Numbered from the stretch's first letter, positions 15,300-25,115 are shown. The stretch is DNA of 56,341 nt from an uncultured Gammaproteobacteria bacterium (GCA_902519405.1 CABYJX010000006.1:1-56341); one strand, 5' to 3'. The notes: generated by a model from the sequence alone, not told the origin. A program made the numbers and translations.

Positions 15300-16514
15300 A
15301 TGAAAATGGATCGTAGAGGTTTTATTGGTAGTTCAGCTGCGGCCTTAGGAGCTTTTGCTTTTTCAGCCGGCAGTTATGCTCATATTATAGGAGGAAATGA
15401 ATCTAATTCCAAAACCGGATTCGTCTTCCATGAACTTTACATGTGGCACAATACTGGCAATTACGCGGGACCTGTCCCGTATGGTAATCCGGTACAACCT
15501 CACGAGCATGTCGAGGGACCCGACGCCAAGCGAAGATTCCGAAATCTGCTAGAGGTTACTGGTTTAATCGATCAACTACAAATGATAAAACCGCGAGCAG
15601 CATTAGAAAGTGAGATCCTTCGCTTTCATTCAGCTAAATATATACAAAAACTCAAGATAATAAGTAAAGGAATAGGTGGCGACGCCGGCCCATATACTCC
15701 AATGGGTACTGGAAGTTACGAGATTGCCCTTCTATCTGCGGGTGGTGTGCTCGCAGGTCTGGAAGCCGTTTTAAATAATAAAGTAAATAACGCCTACGCT
15801 CTAGTTCGACCTCCTGGACATCATGCACTCTCAGATCTTGGCCTAGGTTTTTGTTTGCTGGGCAACGCTGCGATAGCAGGTCTACACGCGTTTGAAAATT
15901 TCGGATTAGAGCGAATCGCATTCGTTGATTGGGATGTTCATCATGGAAATGGGACACAAGCAGCTTTCTATAGTGACCCTAGAGCATTAACCATCTCTAT
16001 CCATCAAGACAACCTTTTCCCTATGAATTCTGGAGGTCACCAAGAGAATGGAGAAGGATTAGGGAAAGGTTATAACATCAATATACCGCTTCCAGCTGGA
16101 AGTGGTGTAGGCGCATACACATATGCCTATGAAAAAGTAGTACTTCCGGCTTTAGACAGGTTTAGACCCCAATTAATTATCGTTCCAGCGGGATTTGACG
16201 CTGGAGCACAGGATCCCATGGGGAGAATGATGATGCATAGCGGAGGATATCGTAGCCTCACAAAAATGGTTAAGGAAGCAGCAGAATTACATTGCAGTGG
16301 GAAACTATTAATGTGTCATGAGGGAGGATATAACGCCTCGACGGTGCCATTTGACGGTTTAGCTGTGATAGAAGAATTGAGTGGTATCTCTACAGGAATA
16401 GCAGATCCTTTTGCTCCTATCTTCTCGGAACTAGGCGGGCAAGAACTTCAACCGCACCAAAAATCAATGATCGATCAAGCGATTCTTCTTCTTAACAAAT
16501 TACCCGTCACTTGA
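15300..16514 (+). CDS. Tat-exported histone-deacetylase-like amidohydrolase (HDAC/acetylpolyamine amidohydrolase family)
   Basis: 404 residues. The N-terminus has a twin-arginine signal (DRRGFIG, then an Ala-rich stretch ending SYAH), so the folded enzyme is exported. Core motifs are intact: PPGHHA near residue 171 (His pair), VDWDVHHGNG near 209 (zinc Asp and His), SIHQDN, PAGFDAGAQDPMG near 296 (second zinc Asp) and CHEGGYN near 339 (catalytic Tyr). The family removes acyl groups from amides such as acetylated polyamines or lysine; bacterial members are usually cytoplasmic, so export is unusual. GGAGG lies 9 bases before ATG 15300. Its stop overlaps the start of the dehydrogenase gene, implying translational coupling. 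Confidence 0.92.
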   Translation: MKMDRRGFIGSSAAALGAFAFSAGSYAHIIGGNESNSKTGFVFHELYMWHNTGNYAGPVPYGNPVQPHEHVEGPDAKRRFRNLLEVTGLIDQLQMIKPRAALESEILRFHSAKYIQKLKIISKGIGGDAGPYTPMGTGSYEIALLSAGGVLAGLEAVLNNKVNNAYALVRPPGHHALSDLGLGFCLLGNAAIAGLHAFENFGLERIAFVDWDVHHGNGTQAAFYSDPRALTISIHQDNLFPMNSGGHQENGEGLGKGYNINIPLPAGSGVGAYTYAYEKVVLPALDRFRPQLIIVPAGFDAGAQDPMGRMMMHSGGYRSLTKMVKEAAELHCSGKLLMCHEGGYNASTVPFDGLAVIEELSGISTGIADPFAPIFSELGGQELQPHQKSMIDQAILLLNKLPVT

Positions 16515-17542
16515 ACGCGATTAGAAAAATCCCTGCCGCCAGAATTCATGGCCCCGGGCAAGTTAGGCTTGATCTCATTGAAGAACCACATGTTGGTGAG
16601 GATGATATTTTAATCTCTGTGTCAAGATGCGGTATCTGTGGCTCGGACCTAAGCTACGCTAAACTTGGTGGACTCCCGGGCTCATCGATACCAATGCCGA
16701 TTGGTCATGAATTCGCAGGATCGGTAGTTAAGATGGGAGACAGAGTCCGCGGATTTAAGGAGGGAGATCGGGTTGTAGTAAACCCTGAAGCAGCGCAAAA
16801 TGGTATCGGTAGTACTGGCAATAGTGGTGCCTTCTCGCCACTAGTTTGCTTTAGAAATTTTTCAAAAGATCCAAGTGGTATCCTATCCTTACCGAGGGAA
16901 CTCGACTACGAAATTGGTGCGCTCGTTGAGCCACTCTCAGTGGCTTTGCATGGTTTAAATCAAGGAAAATTCTCCTCAGACGATAAAGTCACCATCTTCG
17001 GTGGTGGCCCCATCGGATTGAGTGCCGCTCTGGTCGCGCAGTATTACGGTGCCAAAGACGTCGTGATAGTGGAACTATCCGGAAAGCGACTGGAAATTGC
17101 TGAGAAACTTGGAGCGATTCCGTGCAATCCCCGAAAGTTGGACGTTAAAGAATTTCTCATGGAAGTGCATGGAGCAAGATCTAATGTTCATTTAGGGGAG
17201 CAACCTAATACCACTCTTTATATCGAAGCCACTGGAAACGTGGATGTCTTCCAAGAAATTATAGAAATGGGCTGCAACGAATCCAGAGTCTCTGTAATTG
17301 GTGTGCACTTCGAGCCTGTTAAATTAAACTTGCTAAAGTTGCTCATGACAGAGATGACGGTGACCGCATCACTAGCCTACAAAAATGAATTTCCTGCCGT
17401 TGTTGAAATGCTCACTTCAAAAAAACTTGATATTTCACCAATGATAACTCACCGCCTTCCTCTATCAGATTTTGAAAAAGCTTTTTCCATTGCGGGTGAT
17501 CATGACAAAGCGGTGAAAGTGATGATCGACTGTCAAAATTGA
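16511..17542 (+). CDS. zinc-type medium-chain alcohol dehydrogenase lacking the structural-zinc cysteines
   Basis: 343 residues of the MDR superfamily. The catalytic zinc site is present (CGICGSD near residue 40, GHEFAGS near 65, Glu in ALVEPLSVA), and GGGPIGLSAA near 164 is the NAD(P) loop. The four-cysteine structural-zinc lobe is absent: the region after VVVNPEA reads NGIGSTGNSGAFS without Cys. It resembles the threonine/sorbitol dehydrogenase branch. The start is TTG 16511, overlapping the stop of the exported amidohydrolase by 4 bases (TTGA), with no ribosome site of its own, so translation is probably coupled. It may oxidise an alcohol or amino alcohol released by the partner, an inference. 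Confidence 0.88.
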   Translation: MNAIRKIPAARIHGPGQVRLDLIEEPHVGEDDILISVSRCGICGSDLSYAKLGGLPGSSIPMPIGHEFAGSVVKMGDRVRGFKEGDRVVVNPEAAQNGIGSTGNSGAFSPLVCFRNFSKDPSGILSLPRELDYEIGALVEPLSVALHGLNQGKFSSDDKVTIFGGGPIGLSAALVAQYYGAKDVVIVELSGKRLEIAEKLGAIPCNPRKLDVKEFLMEVHGARSNVHLGEQPNTTLYIEATGNVDVFQEIIEMGCNESRVSVIGVHFEPVKLNLLKLLMTEMTVTASLAYKNEFPAVVEMLTSKKLDISPMITHRLPLSDFEKAFSIAGDHDKAVKVMIDCQN

Positions 17543-17575
17543 AACACCTAGAATTAAGATTCCCAAATAGCTTCG

Positions 17576-17905
17576 TTAGTGAGAACTCCCTAGCTTTTGC
17601 TCGTAATACGAACCTTTAAATGAACTAAAGATTTCTTTAACCTGCGGATGCCTAACCGGATCACCACTGTCGTCCACTAAAAGGTTCTGTTCAGAAACAT
17701 ATGCCATATACGCGTGCTGTTCACCCTCGGCTAGCAAATGATAAAAAGGTTGATCCTTATGCGGCCGTATCTCCTCGGGAATAGAATCCCACCACTCGTC
17801 AGTATGATTAAACGTTGGATCCACATCAAAAATGACTCCACGGAAAGGATAGTGGCGGTGTCTAACCACTTGACCAACCGCAAATTTCGCATCTCGACTT
17901 AGCAT
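17576..17905 (-). CDS. hspQ: heat shock protein HspQ
   Basis: 109 residues from ATG 17905, the normal size. KFAVGQVVRHRHYPFRGVIFDVDP followed by DQPFYHLLAEGE and AYVSEQNLL is the compact beta-barrel signature of HspQ (YccV). In E. coli HspQ binds hemimethylated DNA and stimulates the Lon protease; the same role is assumed. AAGGTG stands 8 bases before ATG 17905, preferred to a TTG six codons upstream. No sigma-32 promoter is obvious in the 90 bases upstream. Confidence 0.93.
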   Translation of the reverse strand: MLSRDAKFAVGQVVRHRHYPFRGVIFDVDPTFNHTDEWWDSIPEEIRPHKDQPFYHLLAEGEQHAYMAYVSEQNLLVDDSGDPVRHPQVKEIFSSFKGSYYEQKLGSSH

Positions 17906-17998
17906 TGGACCACACCTTAACAACTTAATAAAATGATATCAGAAATAGGGAACTAAACTAACTGTAATATGAAATAAAGTGGCTTTAGGACATCAATT

Positions 17999-18841
17999 TT
18001 AATCTAAATCTTTGGAATGATGTCTTTCTAGCACACGACTATCCTCATCTCCCCAAGCTTTATTTACGCGACGTCCACGTTTTACCGCGGGACGATCATG
18101 TATTTCCAATGCCCACCTAGAAACATTTTTGTACGATTTTACATCTAGAAATTCTTGAGCATTATATTGATTGCCTATTACTAGGGAACCGTACCAAGGA
18201 TAATTAGCGATGTCAGCGATAGTATACTCATCACCACACAAGTACCTCCTTGAAGAAAGGTTTTGGTCTAGCACGCTCAGCTGTCGCTTAACCTCCATCG
18301 CATAACGATCAATAGGATATTTCCATTTTTCAGGTGCGTACGCATAAAAATGTCCAAATCCCCCACCAAGATAAGGTGCACTGCCAATATTCCAGAACAA
18401 CCATGAATAGCATTCCGCCCTCAAAGAGAGTTTTTTAGGAAGGAAATCATCGAATTTTTCCGCCAAATAAAGCAAAATTGCCCCAGATTCAAATATGCGA
18501 GTCGGCGGGTCAGTAGTCAAATCTATCATTGCGGGGATTTTCGAATTTGGATTGGCTTCAACAAAACCACTACCAAATTGCTCACCCTCACCGATATTAA
18601 CGAGGTAAGCATCATATTCAGCTTCTGTCTTACCCCGCGCAAGTAACTCTTCCAATAAAACAGTAACCTTGATTCCATTGGGAGTAGCGAGCGAGTACAG
18701 TTGTATTAGATGCTCTCCAATAGGAAGTTCTTTTTGATGTGTTGCCCCAGCAACAGGCCTATTAATATTTGAGAACCGTCCTCCATTTTCTGATTCCCAA
18801 ACCCAGACTTCGGGTGGCTCATAAGTCGCTCCATTACTCAT
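17999..18841 (-). CDS. yghU: YghU-type glutathione S-transferase / disulfide-bond oxidoreductase
   Basis: 280 residues, the YghU length. Thioredoxin-like domain about 45-130 with LYSLATPNGIKVTVLLEEL (the Thr-Pro-Asn glutathione contact typical of YghU) and FESGAILLYLAEK; helical domain with RYLCGDEYTIADIANYPW and a family C-terminus with RPAVKRGRRVNKAWG. E. coli YghU binds two glutathiones and has disulfide reductase activity. The roughly 45-residue N-terminal extension before the thioredoxin domain is also typical. It is divergent from the MFS gene across 166 AT-rich bases. Confidence 0.9.
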   Translation of the reverse strand: MSNGATYEPPEVWVWESENGGRFSNINRPVAGATHQKELPIGEHLIQLYSLATPNGIKVTVLLEELLARGKTEAEYDAYLVNIGEGEQFGSGFVEANPNSKIPAMIDLTTDPPTRIFESGAILLYLAEKFDDFLPKKLSLRAECYSWLFWNIGSAPYLGGGFGHFYAYAPEKWKYPIDRYAMEVKRQLSVLDQNLSSRRYLCGDEYTIADIANYPWYGSLVIGNQYNAQEFLDVKSYKNVSRWALEIHDRPAVKRGRRVNKAWGDEDSRVLERHHSKDLD

Positions 18842-19007
18842 ATTATTTCATCCAAAGTTCAAAATTTTATTGACGCAGAAGAAAAGCTCCCTAATATTAT
18901 CGTTATACACCGTGAAAAAAAATATTTAAATCGTTAGCTTGGTGCTAATCGTAGATTTGTTTCAGAAATAGATAAAAATTACAAATATAGGCATCTACTA
19001 AGTAGAA

Positions 19008-20285
19008 ATGACCGAAATAAATTCTCAGGACAGAATACTAGCGGTCCGCCACTATGTTCTTGGTGTGCTCGTGGTTGTCTATACGTTTAATTTTATTGAT
19101 CGACAAATATTATCCATTTTGTTGGATCCGATCAAAAACGACCTTGGCCTTTCAGACACAGCTATGGGAATGCTTACTGGATTCGCATTTGCTGCCTTTT
19201 ATGCAACTCTGGGTATTCCGATCGCTCGGATAGCAGATAGAAGCAACCGACGCAACTTGGTAGCTCTATCTCTAGGTCTCTGGAGTCTGATGACTGCCGT
19301 ATCAGGTTTAGCGCAAAATTTTTGGCATCTACTACTCGCAAGGATCGGTGTCGGTATTGGAGAAGCAGGTTGTAGTCCTCCAGCACACTCAATGATATCT
19401 GATTACTACCCAGCCGATCAAAGAGCTACTGCTCTCGGTATATATTCCCTTGGGATTCCGTTTGGAATCATGTTTGGTTTATTTGCAGGAGGATGGATAA
19501 ATGAGTTTTTTGGATGGCGAGCCGCCTTTTTTGTAGTCGGTCTGCCAGGTATTTTACTAGCCTTTATAGTACGTTTTTCCGTTACAGAGCCTACTCGTGG
19601 ACTCGCCGAGGGGAGGAGCGCGGATAAGTCTCAACCAACTATTAGAGAGACCGTGAACTATCTCTGGAATAAAAAATCGTTTCGCCACTTCTCCTTTGCA
19701 GCCGCACTGACGGCATTTACCGGCTATGGAATCATAACTTGGACTCCAAGCTTCTTGATCAGATCATTTGATATGGGGACTGGAGATATTGGAACTTGGT
19801 TTGGACTTATTTTAGGTATTCCTGGAGGTATTGGTATTGCATTAGGTGGGTTTTTGGCCGATAGGTTTGGTAGTAAGGACCCGAAATGGTATCTGTGGAC
19901 TACCGCTATAGCGCTACTCCTGTGTGTACCATTGAATATAATTGCTTATCTAATGACAAATTCTATTGGAGCGCTATTCGCAATGATCATACCGACTATG
20001 TTTGGGAATTTTTACCAGGCCACCTCCTTCTCCCAAACGCAAGGAATATCCGAACTACGAATGCGCGCAGTGGCGGCTGGTATTTTGCTTTTCATCATAA
20101 ATATTATCGGACTTGGCCTAGGCCCTCAAGCAGTAGGAATTATTTCCGATTTATTAAATCCTTCATTTGGAAAAGAGTCTTTGCGCTATGCACTCGTATT
20201 TTGTTCCTTATTTCATGCGTGGGCTGCCTGGCACTTTTTCCTTGGGGGAAAATATCTCAAAGACGATTTGGTTATCAACGATTGA
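19008..20285 (+). CDS. MFS transporter, spinster-like
   Basis: 425 residues with about 12 membrane segments. FNFIDRQILSILLDPIKNDL in helix 1, PIARIADRSNRRNLVAL in the loop after helix 2, GIGEAGCSPPAHSMISDYYP in helix 4 and GGFLADRFGSKDP in the second half are typical of the spinster-like subgroup, common next to catabolic genes in alpha- and gammaproteobacteria. Substrate unknown. It is the first gene of a plus-strand run with the NmrA-like and glutamine-synthetase-like genes. ATG 19008 has no strong ribosome site. Confidence 0.93.
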   Translation: MTEINSQDRILAVRHYVLGVLVVVYTFNFIDRQILSILLDPIKNDLGLSDTAMGMLTGFAFAAFYATLGIPIARIADRSNRRNLVALSLGLWSLMTAVSGLAQNFWHLLLARIGVGIGEAGCSPPAHSMISDYYPADQRATALGIYSLGIPFGIMFGLFAGGWINEFFGWRAAFFVVGLPGILLAFIVRFSVTEPTRGLAEGRSADKSQPTIRETVNYLWNKKSFRHFSFAAALTAFTGYGIITWTPSFLIRSFDMGTGDIGTWFGLILGIPGGIGIALGGFLADRFGSKDPKWYLWTTAIALLLCVPLNIIAYLMTNSIGALFAMIIPTMFGNFYQATSFSQTQGISELRMRAVAAGILLFIINIIGLGLGPQAVGIISDLLNPSFGKESLRYALVFCSLFHAWAAWHFFLGGKYLKDDLVIND

Positions 20286-20411
20286 AATACCTGTCATAAA
20301 AGATATTTTTTAATAAAACATTTTTTTAAATAATATGTCCGCTGGTCAAGCTTTCTTGTCTTGATTATAAGTAGTTGAGTGAGGATAGATACTAAAGAAT
20401 TTGTAAAAATC

Positions 20412-21272
20412 ATGCTCTTGATAACAGATATATCCCGCCATATTGGTCGTGCTGCAGCACGAGAATCCCTTGAATCCGGAATTGAGGTGAGAGGTGTAAC
20501 CCCACGTTTTGATAGCGTCGGTTCTCTGGCAGACGCTGGTGCTGAGATCATAGAGGGAGACCTATTAGATAGGTCTGTTCGTGCCGAGGCGCTGGAGGGT
20601 GTCTCCAGTATAATACTAATTACTAAAAATGGAGCATCTCATGTGAAACTAGAAACTGAGATATCAATCGACGCCGAAAAGTCGGGAGTGGAACACTTAG
20701 TCAAAATCTCTTCAATAGATGCCAGACCAGAATCAATCTCGCCGATCGCAAGAGCTCATTATGAAATAGAATTATTTTTATCAGGATTAAGCATAACTAC
20801 GAGTACGATTAAACCAACTTTTTTTATGCAGAATTTTTTAAGAGCTTGCAACACTATAAAGGATAACAATTTTTTTTCTTTTCCTTTGGGAAAAACAAAA
20901 ATTGGCATGGTTGATGCCAATGACGTGGGCAAAGTCGCATCCAAAATTGCTATAAATAAACCGTCAGAATCTAAATCCTATTTAATCACCGGTCCACAGC
21001 TCCTCGATTTATATCAAGTAGCAGAGCAGATGTCGATGATTCTTGGTCGTGAAATTATCTACGTGGAACAGTCTCACGAAGACTTCAAGCATCATTTGGC
21101 TAATACTCACAGCGATCCCTGGGTTGTGGAGGCTATATCACAGTGGTACGAGGAAATCGGTTCGGGCTCCTTTGAGATTCTTACAAATGAATGCTTAGAG
21201 CTACTTGGAAAAAGTCCAAGGTCTATTAAAGAATTCTCGGAAGCATATCAATCTGCTTTCCAAATGAGATAA
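20412..21272 (+). CDS. NmrA-like NAD(P)-binding protein (atypical SDR)
   Basis: 286 residues from ATG 20412; a GTG at 20379 in frame would add 11 residues. The fold is recognisable from ITDISRHIGRAAARESLESG, DAGAEIIEGDLLD, VEHLVKISSIDA, STIKPTFFMQNF and GMVDANDVGKVA, the layout of NmrA/triphenylmethane-reductase-like proteins. The dinucleotide loop is degenerate (DISRHIG for GxTGxxG). Such proteins may be redox sensors or reductases; no activity is assigned. It lies between a transporter and a ligase gene on the same strand. Confidence 0.85.
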   Translation: MLLITDISRHIGRAAARESLESGIEVRGVTPRFDSVGSLADAGAEIIEGDLLDRSVRAEALEGVSSIILITKNGASHVKLETEISIDAEKSGVEHLVKISSIDARPESISPIARAHYEIELFLSGLSITTSTIKPTFFMQNFLRACNTIKDNNFFSFPLGKTKIGMVDANDVGKVASKIAINKPSESKSYLITGPQLLDLYQVAEQMSMILGREIIYVEQSHEDFKHHLANTHSDPWVVEAISQWYEEIGSGSFEILTNECLELLGKSPRSIKEFSEAYQSAFQMR

Positions 21273-21520
21273 TAACAGTCACCATCTTTACAGCTTAAAC
21301 TTTATCAAAAGTCGTAAGTAACCACTTGCTCTGTCAATCTTTGTCAACTTAGACTAGATGGATAAATCTATACTATATTTCTCAAGAAAAATATAATTTC
21401 AAGGTAACTAGATATACCATGTGCCAATAATCAATATTTAGATATGCAGATAAAGAATTCTCTTATAATGAAGCTATGGAGTCATAATGTTACATCCCAG
21501 AGATATACGAGGGTGTCGAT

Positions 21521-22900
21521 ATGAATACTAATAAAAAGTTACTCTCTAACTACCTAGAAGATCACCCCGAAATAAAGTTTTTGGAAGCCATGACTGTTGA
21601 CATTAGTGGCGTTCTTAGAGGTAAGCGGCTGGTTCGAGAAGAATTCGAAGGACTGTCTTCCGAAGGCCTTAAAGTATGCCGTTCGGCCGCTTTGCTCGAT
21701 TTCTCTGGCACTCCACCCCCTGAACTAGGATTAGGTACTGAGGACGGAGATCCAGACTGTCTTGCTTTTGGAAATCTCGGATCAATCGTTCCTGTACCAT
21801 GGCTAAAGTCGCCAACCGCACAACTACTGATGTCATTAGTCGAAACGGATGGTTCAGCATGCCTTTTAGATCCTAGAAATATATTGAGGTCAATCGAAGA
21901 GAAATTTGAAGAATTAAACTTTAGACCGGTAGTAGCAACTGAACTTGAATTTTATCTGGCAAGAGAAAATGATTCAGGAGTTATTATACCGATCCGAGGC
22001 TCAGTACCAGGCACCTCCTATGACCAGCAAGGTATTCAATTCGGTGCACTGGAGGACTTATGGGACATAGATGAATTTTTGGTGTCAGTATACAGAGCCT
22101 GTGATCAACAAAATATTCCCGCCAGAGCTGCTCTCTCTGAGTTCGCACCAGGTCAATTCGAAATTAACCTAAGTCATATTTCAGATGCTGTTTTAGCTTG
22201 CGATCATGCAGTGCTTTTGAAACGGCTAATCAAAGGAGTGGCTAGAGAATATGGGTTAACTGCAACCTTTATGTCAAAACCTTTTTCACAAGAAGTCGGT
22301 AGTGGATTACACATTCATCTCAGCCTATTGAATGGGAAAGGCGAAAATATATTTTCTTGTGACTCTGGTGCGCCACCACCGGCGACCTCACAAAATTTAA
22401 AATACGCTATTGCAGGGCTCCAGGCTAGTATGGCTCAGAGTATGGCTATATTTGCTCCCACTGCAAATTCGTATCGCCGTTTTGTTCCTGGCGCATATGC
22501 ACCTGTAAACACAGCATGGGGCTACAATCATCGAGCCGTATCTTTGCGTATTCCGCCAAGCAACCACCGTAATACACGCATTGAGCATCGATCTGCCGGT
22601 GCAGACGCTAACCCTTATCTAGTTATGTCCGCAGTTCTCGCGGGGGTTCATCATGGGATCATTAATGAGCTGCCCGCAGATGAGATGGTTCATGCAGGTG
22701 AAATTTATGACCCTGAGATGGGAGACTTGCCGTGCACTTGGGATGAAGCTATCATTTCACTCGAAAAAAATACTATTCTCAAGAATTATTTCCCTAAAAA
22801 TTACTTGGACTATTTCTCAATCGTGAAGCGAAGTGAATACAACCATTTTCAAAGGGAAGTGAGTGATCGTGATTATGCGTGGTATCTAAAACTAGCGTAG
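21521..22900 (+). CDS. glutamine synthetase family protein (gamma-glutamyl-amine ligase type)
   Basis: 459 residues, close to PuuA-like enzymes. The beta-grasp N-domain shows MTVDISGVLRGKR; the catalytic domain shows VATELEFYL, LSEFAPGQFEINL, SGLHIHLSL, RRFVPGAYAPVNTAWG, and RIEHRSAGADANPYLV. These match metal and ATP sites of GS-fold ligases. The sequence looks closer to gamma-glutamylpolyamine or related amine ligases than to the nitrogen-assimilating GlnA. That would fit the amide-hydrolase and transporter genes nearby. GAGG lies about 8 bases before ATG 21521, and a 248-base AT-rich leader region precedes it. Confidence 0.92.
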   Translation: MNTNKKLLSNYLEDHPEIKFLEAMTVDISGVLRGKRLVREEFEGLSSEGLKVCRSAALLDFSGTPPPELGLGTEDGDPDCLAFGNLGSIVPVPWLKSPTAQLLMSLVETDGSACLLDPRNILRSIEEKFEELNFRPVVATELEFYLARENDSGVIIPIRGSVPGTSYDQQGIQFGALEDLWDIDEFLVSVYRACDQQNIPARAALSEFAPGQFEINLSHISDAVLACDHAVLLKRLIKGVAREYGLTATFMSKPFSQEVGSGLHIHLSLLNGKGENIFSCDSGAPPPATSQNLKYAIAGLQASMAQSMAIFAPTANSYRRFVPGAYAPVNTAWGYNHRAVSLRIPPSNHRNTRIEHRSAGADANPYLVMSAVLAGVHHGIINELPADEMVHAGEIYDPEMGDLPCTWDEAIISLEKNTILKNYFPKNYLDYFSIVKRSEYNHFQREVSDRDYAWYLKLA

Positions 22901-22994
22901 CTGAGATAGCTCTACAACGTCTTTAGTACGAGGAATTCTATGAAAGTATCGTGTTTCACATGATTAACTTTTTTGATATTCGAAAGAGCTATCT

Positions 22995-23699
22995 ATGAAA
23001 AAGAAATGCTTTATCGCAGTTTTACTGTCAATCGTCATCTCTTATAGCGTTGGCGCAATGACAATGGAAGAAATTGTTTCAGTATCTGGATATGCGGAAA
23101 TCTTTATAAAACCAAATATTGCAAGAACATCTTTTTCTGTAAGTGAGACTCGATCCAGCGTAAATTCGGCTCAAAAATATACTAGTGAAATCGTAGAAAA
23201 TACCTTAAGACTTCTTTATCGCATGGGGGTTAGCAAAGCACGCATTACCACCACTGGCACATCAGTAAATCCTGTGTATAGATGGAACTCCTCTCAAGAG
23301 AAACAAGAACTGATCGGATATAACGTGAAAAGAGAGATTCGTGCCGAGCTTAATGATCTTAAAATGCTTGGCCCCTTGATGGAAAAGGTAGGTAAGCTTG
23401 GAATAACACATATCGCTGCACCACGATTCGATTCTACCGAGCGGGAAAAAACGCTAAAAGAAGTCTTCGAAGTAGCATTTCTTGATGCCAAAGAAACAGC
23501 CAGTATTTTAGCTAACGCTGCTGGCAGGAACTTAGGTGACGTGATTGCTATTGATGCGAGCCTACAGAGCCCTAAGGCACTTACTATCCCACGGGACCGA
23601 TCATCAAAACTTGTTAAGAGGGATGTAAAGGAGACCAATTATCTAGCTGGCGATATTTCCATCAGCACTCACGTGAATGTCTCGTTCAGGCTTGATTAA
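22995..23699 (+). CDS. SIMPL domain (DUF541) periplasmic protein
   Basis: 234 residues. An N-terminal signal peptide (KKKCFIAVLLSIVISYSVGA) is followed by VSVSGYAEIFIKPNIARTSFSV, then KARITTTGTSVNPVYRW and ELIGYNVKREIRAEL, the usual SIMPL pattern. Members are periplasmic or outer-membrane associated oligomers of poorly known function, in E. coli linked to oxidative stress (YggE). It stands between the glutamine-synthetase-like gene and the convergent Old Yellow Enzyme gene. Confidence 0.92.
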   Translation: MKKKCFIAVLLSIVISYSVGAMTMEEIVSVSGYAEIFIKPNIARTSFSVSETRSSVNSAQKYTSEIVENTLRLLYRMGVSKARITTTGTSVNPVYRWNSSQEKQELIGYNVKREIRAELNDLKMLGPLMEKVGKLGITHIAAPRFDSTEREKTLKEVFEVAFLDAKETASILANAAGRNLGDVIAIDASLQSPKALTIPRDRSSKLVKRDVKETNYLAGDISISTHVNVSFRLD

Positions 23700-23718
23700 A
23701 AACTGCCAAATTCTGTGT

Positions 23719-24828
23719 TTAGAAAAGAGTACTCAGCATCTCGTTATTAAATGATTTAATTTTATCTAAGTTATCTGATTTAACAAGATCGGCCCAATCC
23801 GGATTAGCTATCAATGCTCTTCCCACGGCCGCAAGATCGAATTCATCCATCTCCATTCTCTCTACTAGATTTTCTAGACTAGCTGGTTCTGCGGCTCTAA
23901 ATTTAGTCTCCCCGGGCTTAGGAATAAATTCCTCACTAAGACCTACTGAACCGACAGTAATAGCTGGTTTCCCGGTAATTTTCTTTGTCCAACCGGCTAG
24001 ATTCAGATCGCTACCCTCAAATTCTGCCTCCCAAAATCGACGCGTCGAACAATGGAAAATATCAATTCCCGCCTCAGAGAGAGGTTCTAAAAATTCAGCT
24101 AAAGCTTTTGGGGTATCTGCAAGACGTGCCGAAAAATCTTGGCTCTTCCACTGAGACCACCTAAATATTATTGGGAAATCTGAATCTACCGCATCACGCA
24201 TGGCGATAATAATTTCCCTCGCGAAGCGAGTTCTATTAATTAAAGACCCTCCATACCCGTCTTCTCTCTGATTAGTACCTTCCCAGAAAAATTGATCTAT
24301 TAAATATCCATGCGCACCATGAACCTCTACCGCATCAAACCCCAAGGCTTCTGCCTGTCTGGCCCCCTCAGCATATGCTGATATGACTTCATCGATATCA
24401 GCCTTTGTCATAGGATATCGGTTCAATTTCCCTGGTACATTCATTCCAGAGGGGGTATATCCCCTAATATCACCAGCAGGGAGTGTTCCGGATCCTCTCA
24501 TGCCACCACAGTGCCATAACTGGGGGGCTATCCTTCCTTTTTCCTCATGAACTGCATCTGCAATTTTTCCCCAGCTAGCTAGAGCTTCGTCACCATAAAA
24601 AAAAGGCACATCAGCATATCCAGAAGCTGCAATATGATTGATACAGGTTCCCTCAGTAATTATTAGACCTGCACCACCAGCAGCCCTTCGCCTATAATAT
24701 TCTAATGACGCTTCATTAGGGATATTATCTGGGGACTGATTTCTGGTCATCGGGGCCATTACAATCCTGTTAGATAATCGTAACCTACCAAGCTCAAATG
24801 GCTTAAATAAAGAACTATAGTCAGTCAT
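23719..24828 (-). CDS. NADH:flavin oxidoreductase of the Old Yellow Enzyme family
   Basis: 369 residues forming an FMN TIM-barrel. LFKPFELGRLRLSNRIVMAP at the N-terminus, the active-site strand VEVHGAHGYLIDQFF with the His pair for substrate binding, and NQREDGYGGSLINRTRF are diagnostic. FDLAAVGRALIANPDW closes the barrel. These enzymes reduce activated double bonds of enones and related compounds. The substrate is unknown. It is divergent from the bactofilin gene across about 287 bases. Confidence 0.94.
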   Translation of the reverse strand: MTDYSSLFKPFELGRLRLSNRIVMAPMTRNQSPDNIPNEASLEYYRRRAAGGAGLIITEGTCINHIAASGYADVPFFYGDEALASWGKIADAVHEEKGRIAPQLWHCGGMRGSGTLPAGDIRGYTPSGMNVPGKLNRYPMTKADIDEVISAYAEGARQAEALGFDAVEVHGAHGYLIDQFFWEGTNQREDGYGGSLINRTRFAREIIIAMRDAVDSDFPIIFRWSQWKSQDFSARLADTPKALAEFLEPLSEAGIDIFHCSTRRFWEAEFEGSDLNLAGWTKKITGKPAITVGSVGLSEEFIPKPGETKFRAAEPASLENLVERMEMDEFDLAAVGRALIANPDWADLVKSDNLDKIKSFNNEMLSTLF

Positions 24829-25115
24829 ATATTTGCCAAGGTTTTAAGAAAATTTAATTTAGCAAAGCAGATTATACCAAGGACTGTTGCAAATCTAGGA
24901 ACTAATGAATGTAAGACGATAATGCTTTTTCCTCATTAAGTTAGAAGAAGCAACCTCAGAATAAATTCGAAAATTTATGGAGGGAAATTTGATACTCTTT
25001 TTAAAAGAGCAACTACCGCTAAAATAAGCTCTATAAGTTTTGTCGCTTACTGACTAGCGCAGCTTTTACTTGCCTGTTAGGATTGTGTGTTCCTAAACGA
25101 TTAACGGCGGTTTAT

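Noticed and set aside
17906-17998. Sigma-32 heat-shock promoter for hspQ
   Set aside because: A CCCTATTT resembles the -10 element but no CTTGAA-like -35 lies at the right distance.
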